Source: Apus apus (lineage: Eukaryota; Chordata; Aves; Apodiformes; Apodidae). Taken from it: a stretch of DNA of 64,000 nucleotides. The stretch spans positions 39,282,511 to 39,346,510 of the forward strand of contig NC_067285.1 of NCBI RefSeq assembly GCF_020740795.1, read 5' to 3'. A model generated the notes under the pieces. It worked only from the letters and a program-made list of their open reading frames with translations, was not told the origin of the DNA and made no database searches. How positions within the stretch are numbered: position 1 is the first letter of the stretch; each line of letters opens with the position of its first letter. This document shows, in pieces, positions 62,601 through 64,000 of this stretch. A program made the translations under genes and the position numbers.

Positions 62601-63963
62601 GTGGGAAGAGGTCCTGTCAGAGGCAGATGAAGATTTTGACCCATTGTGAGGGATGTTGGAGATGTGAAGCTTGGAGAAGGAAGCAGAGATGGTGGTGGAG
62701 GAAGTTTGGCAAAGTCCTTGGGCCTTTTTCCAAGAGAGTGTTATGGGAGTTGGTATAGGAAAAGATGTCCCTGGAGCCAAAATTTAGAGAGGCTGCTGGT
62801 GCCTTCTGAAGAAAGCTTGAAATGGAGCAGAGTGGAGAGCTGGCATGTTGTCCCTTGCCATCTTGGCTTGCCTTGGTCACGTTTCTGTGCTGTGGTTTTG
62901 TGCCCACCAGGTATCACCCTCCTAGCTGTTGATGAAGCTCATTGCATTTCTGAGTGGGGCCACGACTTCAGACACTCCTTTAGAAGTTTAGGCTCGTTGA
63001 AGAAGGCTCTCCCATCGGTGAGGTTTTGCTATGGTTGCTTCCCAAGGGAAAAGAAGGGTGCTGTCTCATTGGATTTGGTAGTTGGGAAGTACCAGATTTT
63101 TGATGTTGCTGCTTTGGGGTTGATGCAGTCTCCCTGCAAATGATTGAGCTTTGTGGGGTTTTATTCCCACATGCTTAAAGGAAGGAGATGATTAACATGG
63201 ACTTACAGAAACTGCTGAAAATAAAATGACTTGGTTGGATCCTTATGCTGTGGAAGGTGATGACCCTAAGCTTCTTTTTTAATAGTGAGGCTTTTTGGTT
63301 TTCAAATGGGCTGGGTGAGTGGAAGAGCAAGGAACTATGATTTTTAGGCACTCTCAAGCATTTCTTGCAGAAGCTCAAAAAGTTTAGAGCTCAACTTCAC
63401 ATGCTGAGCTTGGAAGCTTCATCCTAGGCTCCCTAGATTGAGCTGGCCACGTAGTTGGACTTGACCTTCAAGGTCCCTTCCAACCAGGATGATTCTGTGA
63501 TTCTGTGACCACATCAGGGAATTCCTGTGGACTTGTTGGAGATGGAACTAAAGCACACATTCAAATAAAACAGTGCTCTGTCCCCGACTCCTCTCCTGAG
63601 CAGTGTAAGCCAAAGTGGAACATGAACTACATTTTCCAATGGCTGAGCTGATCCAGTGATCATGAACAGATTAAAGGGCCCATTTACCTGCTATTTCAGC
63701 TTTAACTTGGGATTTTTTTTTGTTAAGAAAGTGTCAGTGAGAGCTCTGGATCTTTTTTATTCTTACTCCTTGCAGGTTCCCATTGTTGCTTTAACTGCAA
63801 CTGCAAGTCCATCCATCAGAGGAGACATCCTGAGCTGCCTGAACCTGAAGAATCCTCAGGTCACCTGCACCAGTTTTGACAGGCCCAACCTGTTCCTAGA
63901 AGTGGGACGACAAAGTGGAGATCTCCTTAGAGATTTGAAGCAGTTCCTGGCTAGGAAAGGAAG
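38578..63963 (+). CDS. WRN: WRN (Werner syndrome RecQ helicase/exonuclease), first 17 coding exons
   Basis: WRN unwinds and trims DNA at stalled forks, breaks, telomeres and G-quadruplexes in the nucleus. Joining 17 exons with consistent phases gives about 721 residues; human WRN has 1432, so the RQC, HRDC and nuclear-localisation parts lie beyond the right edge. The exonuclease domain (about 50-230) keeps the catalytic set Asp80 and Glu82 (GFDIEW), Asp141 (EGDQW), Tyr210 and Asp214 (YAATDAY), each two below the human number. An acidic linker (about 270-490) includes [13 protein letters not shown] and [12 protein letters not shown]. The helicase core shows motif 0 (YFGHSSFK...VQW), Walker A GYGKS with Lys540, DEAH at 631-634 and motif III ALTATAS. 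All key catalytic residues are present. The ATG at 38578 is chosen because YPQWM aligns with CPEWM of human WRN. Confidence 0.97.
40325..40440 (+). CDS. WRN: WRN exon 3
   Basis: 116 nt, acceptor TTTGGCAG, donor GTAACA at 40441. Encodes [18 protein letters not shown] then [13 protein letters not shown], closely matching the start of the human exonuclease domain. Ends in phase 2 (AG, completed by G in the next exon). Confidence 0.95.
40635..41310 (-). mobile_element. CR1 LINE fragment (WRN intron 3)
   Basis: Minus-strand CR1 of a different subfamily from its neighbour. The terminus reads TCCCAGAATCCCAGAACTGC, GGGAGGGACCTCTAGGGATC, and the body contains CACACCCTCCCTGGGCAGCC and the decayed ORF2 end ([20 protein letters not shown] in reverse). 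Confidence 0.9.
41524..42965 (-). mobile_element. CR1 LINE with decayed reverse transcriptase (WRN intron 3)
   Basis: The longest CR1 in the window, about 1.44 kb on the minus strand. The distal part keeps an open frame (minus, 42201 to about 42960) with recognisable CR1 reverse transcriptase motifs: [48 protein letters not shown] and [17 protein letters not shown]. The catalytic FADD box reads FADT, so the enzyme would be dead. The 5' end of ORF2 and all of ORF1 are missing. The 3' end reads GAATCACAGACTGGAGAAGG in plus orientation. Confidence 0.95.
43367..43512 (+). CDS. WRN: WRN exon 4 (exonuclease catalytic DxE)
   Basis: 146 nt, acceptor CTTTTCTTTTCAG, donor GTACTG at 43513. Encodes [19 protein letters not shown], then [20 protein letters not shown]. 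It carries the metal-binding Asp80 and Glu82. Ends in phase 1. The next intron (43513-46217) shows no recognised repeat. Confidence 0.96.
46218..46366 (+). CDS. WRN: WRN exon 5
   Basis: 149 nt, acceptor CTATTTTAG, donor GTAAAG at 46367. Encodes [20 protein letters not shown] then [20 protein letters not shown], with the third metal ligand Asp141. The first residue is Gly where human has Val, because the split codon reads GGT. Ends in phase 0. Confidence 0.96.
46683..46815 (-). mobile_element. CR1 3' end (WRN intron 5)
   Basis: Minus-strand CR1 terminus of about 130 bp: GAAGGATGGAATGTTTTGAG, GGGAGGGACCTTCAAAATC, then the TGCATGGGCAGGGACATCTC block. Confidence 0.88.
48314..48463 (+). CDS. WRN: WRN exon 6 (end of exonuclease domain)
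   Basis: 150 nt, exactly 50 codons, acceptor TTTTCCCCTGCAG, donor GTAGGT at 48464. Encodes [33 protein letters not shown] and KLYAATDAY, which carries catalytic Tyr210 and Asp214. Very close to human WRN. The next intron (48464-50302) shows no recognised repeat. Confidence 0.97.
50303..50372 (+). CDS. WRN: WRN exon 7
   Basis: 70 nt, acceptor CTTTCTTTTCCAG, donor GTAGGT at 50373. Encodes [20 protein letters not shown] and then CVR. Matches AGFIIYRNLE of human at its start and diverges after. Ends in phase 1. A second GT four bases on (50377) would shift the frame and is rejected. Confidence 0.9.
51285..51998 (+). mobile_element. CR1 LINE 3' fragment (WRN intron 7)
   Basis: Plus-strand CR1 of about 710 bp, from the decayed ORF2 region (GAGAAGGACTCGGGGGTGAT) through the GGAGACCTTAGAGCACC block to the terminus CCATTCTGTGATTCTCTGATT. 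It ends about 45 bp before the exon 8 acceptor. Confidence 0.93.
52044..52155 (+). CDS. WRN: WRN exon 8
   Basis: 112 nt, acceptor GTGCCTCTTACAG, donor GTTAGA at 52156. With the split first codon it encodes [18 protein letters not shown] then [19 protein letters not shown], aligning with the EEVMDLAKHLPHAF region of human WRN. Ends in phase 2. Confidence 0.92.
52440..52598 (+). mobile_element. CR1 3' end (WRN intron 8)
   Basis: Plus-strand CR1 terminus of about 160 bp: CCTGGAAGTGTTGAAGGGCA, GGTGTCCCTGCCCATGCAGG, ending CAAACCAGTCTGATTCTATG. The host intron is only 730 bp. Confidence 0.9.
52886..53297 (+). CDS. WRN: WRN exon 9 (acidic linker)
   Basis: 412 nt, the largest coding exon here, acceptor TTTTGCCTTCTAG, donor GTAATG at 53298. 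Opens with [20 protein letters not shown] (human ILLKDISENLYSLRR), continues through a poorly conserved acidic segment rich in Glu, Ala and Ser, and closes with [17 protein letters not shown], matching human SLDITEHELQILEQQ. Ends in phase 0. Confidence 0.95.
53672..54222 (+). mobile_element. CR1 LINE 3' fragment (WRN intron 9)
   Basis: Plus-strand CR1 of about 550 bp: starts near GTAGGGAGGGGATTCTGCCC, contains GGAGACCTGAGAGCACCTTCC, and ends CAAACCATTTTATGGTTCT, a degraded terminus. Confidence 0.92.
54507..54587 (+). CDS. WRN: WRN exon 10 (27-residue acidic repeat, single copy)
   Basis: 81 nt, 27 codons, acceptor TTTGTTTCCTTAG, donor GTGAGT at 54588. Encodes [20 protein letters not shown] and then LEMEMLK. 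This corresponds to the 27-residue unit that is present twice in human WRN; only one copy is seen here. The following intron (54588-55455) holds no second copy and no recognised repeat. Confidence 0.95.
55456..55597 (+). CDS. WRN: WRN exon 11 in this window (acidic linker)
   Basis: 142 nt, acceptor CTGATTTCTCAG, donor GTATGT at 55598. Encodes [18 protein letters not shown], a variable stretch, then [15 protein letters not shown]. Matches the SLENLN...EEEEDD segment of human WRN in position and character. Ends in phase 1. The next intron (55598-56757) shows no recognised repeat. Confidence 0.92.
56758..56833 (+). CDS. WRN: WRN exon 12 in this window (helicase motif 0 start)
   Basis: 76 nt, acceptor CTCTCTCCCACTAAAG, donor GTAAGT at 56834. 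Encodes [18 protein letters not shown] and FGHSSFK, then the first two bases of a codon completed as CTG (Leu) by the next exon. Human has Pro at that place. Confidence 0.93.
56915..57738 (+). mobile_element. CR1 LINE 3' fragment (WRN intron 12)
   Basis: Plus-strand CR1 of about 820 bp. It includes a decayed ORF2 C-terminal region ([20 protein letters not shown], then [12 protein letters not shown]) and ends with GATCTTCAGAGGTCCCTTCT and CCTGTGATTTTGTGA. It is from a more diverged subfamily than the 51.3-kb copy. It starts about 80 bp after the exon 12 donor. Confidence 0.93.
58182..58249 (+). CDS. WRN: WRN exon 13 in this window
   Basis: 68 nt, acceptor TTTAATTGAAAG (modest pyrimidine tract), donor GTAAGT at 58250. 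Encodes [20 protein letters not shown] and AT, closely matching human. Ends in phase 1. Confidence 0.95.
58603..58711 (+). CDS. WRN: WRN exon 14 in this window (Walker A)
   Basis: 109 nt, acceptor TTTTTTCTTTCTTGAAG, donor GTAAGT at 58712. With the split codon it encodes [16 protein letters not shown], then [17 protein letters not shown]. Lys540 is the ATP-binding Walker A lysine (human Lys577). Ends in phase 2. Confidence 0.97.
58998..59700 (-). mobile_element. CR1 LINE 3' fragment (WRN intron 14)
   Basis: Minus-strand CR1 of about 700 bp, highly similar in reverse complement to the 51285-51998 copy across the CTTCAGGCACTGGAAGGTGC and CAACACTGCCAGGGATGGGG blocks. The terminus reads GGATCACAGACTGGTTTGGG. 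Confidence 0.93.
60380..60715 (+). mobile_element. CR1 3' fragment (WRN intron 14)
   Basis: Plus-strand CR1 of about 335 bp: CTGAAGGGGCTCCAGGAAAG, GGTGTCCCTGCCCATGCAGG, ending CCTTCCAACCCAAACCATTG. It is followed by two and a half copies of GTGAATTTGG. Confidence 0.9.
61175..61243 (+). CDS. WRN: WRN exon 15 in this window
   Basis: 69 nt, acceptor CTTTTCCTTTCTGCAG, donor GTGAGT at 61244. Encodes [18 protein letters not shown] then DCIK, matching human MSNIPACFLGSAQSENV. Ends in phase 2. No recognised repeat in the next intron (61244-61747). Confidence 0.93.
61748..61830 (+). CDS. WRN: WRN exon 16 in this window
   Basis: 83 nt, acceptor TTTTCTTGCTGTTTCAG, donor GTGAGT at 61831. Encodes [20 protein letters not shown] and QDLHQTI; TPEFC matches the TPEYC motif region of human WRN. 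Ends in phase 1. No recognised repeat in the next intron (61831-62910). Confidence 0.95.
62911..63017 (+). CDS. WRN: WRN exon 17 in this window (DEAH box)
   Basis: 107 nt, acceptor TTGTGCCCACCAG, donor GTGAGG at 63018. Encodes [19 protein letters not shown], then [17 protein letters not shown] (631-634) is helicase motif II and [10 protein letters not shown] is the aromatic-rich loop typical of RecQ enzymes. Ends in phase 0. Confidence 0.97.
63440..63508 (+). mobile_element. CR1 3' end (WRN intron 17)
   Basis: Short plus-strand CR1 terminus: GTTGGACTTGACCTTCAAGG, CCAACCAGGATGATTCTGTG, then a second ATTCTGTG. Confidence 0.85.
63776..63963 (+). CDS. WRN: WRN exon 18 in this window (motif III), last in window
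   Basis: 188 nt, acceptor TCTTACTCCTTGCAG, donor GTAAGG at 63964. Encodes [40 protein letters not shown] and [18 protein letters not shown] is helicase motif III and SFDRPNL is the motif linking the two RecA lobes. Ends in phase 2; the remaining WRN exons are outside the window. Confidence 0.97.
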
Positions 63964-64000
63964 GTAAGGATTGAAGCCTGTTGTCTGGTGGTCCCTCAGA

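Noticed and set aside
1-64000. CRISPR arrays, operons, tRNA or rRNA genes, endogenous retroviruses
   Set aside because: The window is vertebrate nuclear DNA. No cloverleaf, rRNA segment or retroviral gene was noticed; the only reverse transcriptase trace belongs to CR1.

Overview
The window is vertebrate nuclear DNA, almost certainly from a bird. The evidence is many short 5'-truncated CR1 LINE copies with the avian 3' end (ending in GATTCTATGATT or GATTCTGTGATT) and small introns. C-rich minisatellites built on CCAGTGCTCCCAGT are also typical of GC-rich bird DNA. Three genes are recognised: the first exon of PPP2CB (minus strand), all of the PURG isoform A coding region (minus strand) and the first half of WRN (plus strand). 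This is the PPP2CB - PURG - WRN neighbourhood of human 8p12.

Layout. 1-7592: presumed intron 1 of PPP2CB. 7593-7694: PPP2CB coding exon 1 inside a CpG island (about 7.27-8.53 kb), with a tandem repeat behind its promoter. 8.5-33.1 kb: no recognisable protein-coding gene. It holds simple repeats, a few CR1 ends, minus-strand poly(A) signals near 11.7-11.8 kb and one orphan exon-like segment (20885-21054). Part of it may be PURG 3' UTR or distal PURG exons. 33135-34148: PURG open reading frame with three PUR repeats. 34.16-35.90 kb: predicted PURG 5'-UTR intron, largely a C-rich minisatellite that is G-rich on the PURG sense strand. 35.9-36.3 kb: compact bidirectional PURG/WRN promoter with perfect ACTAYRNNNCCCR (ZNF143/THAP11-type) and NRF1 sites. 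36.3-36.72 kb: WRN non-coding exon 1, itself carrying a minisatellite.

38.5-64 kb: 17 WRN coding exons with phase-consistent GT-AG junctions. They encode about 721 residues: the whole 3'-5' exonuclease domain, the acidic linker, and the RecQ helicase core through motif III. The gene continues beyond the right edge. WRN introns hold about eleven CR1 fragments in both orientations, including one with a decayed reverse transcriptase segment.

WRN is a RecQ helicase/exonuclease of genome maintenance. PURG is a single-stranded purine-rich nucleic-acid binding protein. PPP2CB is the PP2A catalytic subunit beta. Only PURG and WRN appear functionally coupled here, through the shared promoter. I found no new multi-gene system. 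The most notable items are the G-rich repeats around the WRN/PURG promoter, an overlapping upstream ORF at the WRN start, inverted CR1s flanking WRN exons 8-14, a Pro-to-Leu change in helicase motif 0, and the orphan exon-like segment.
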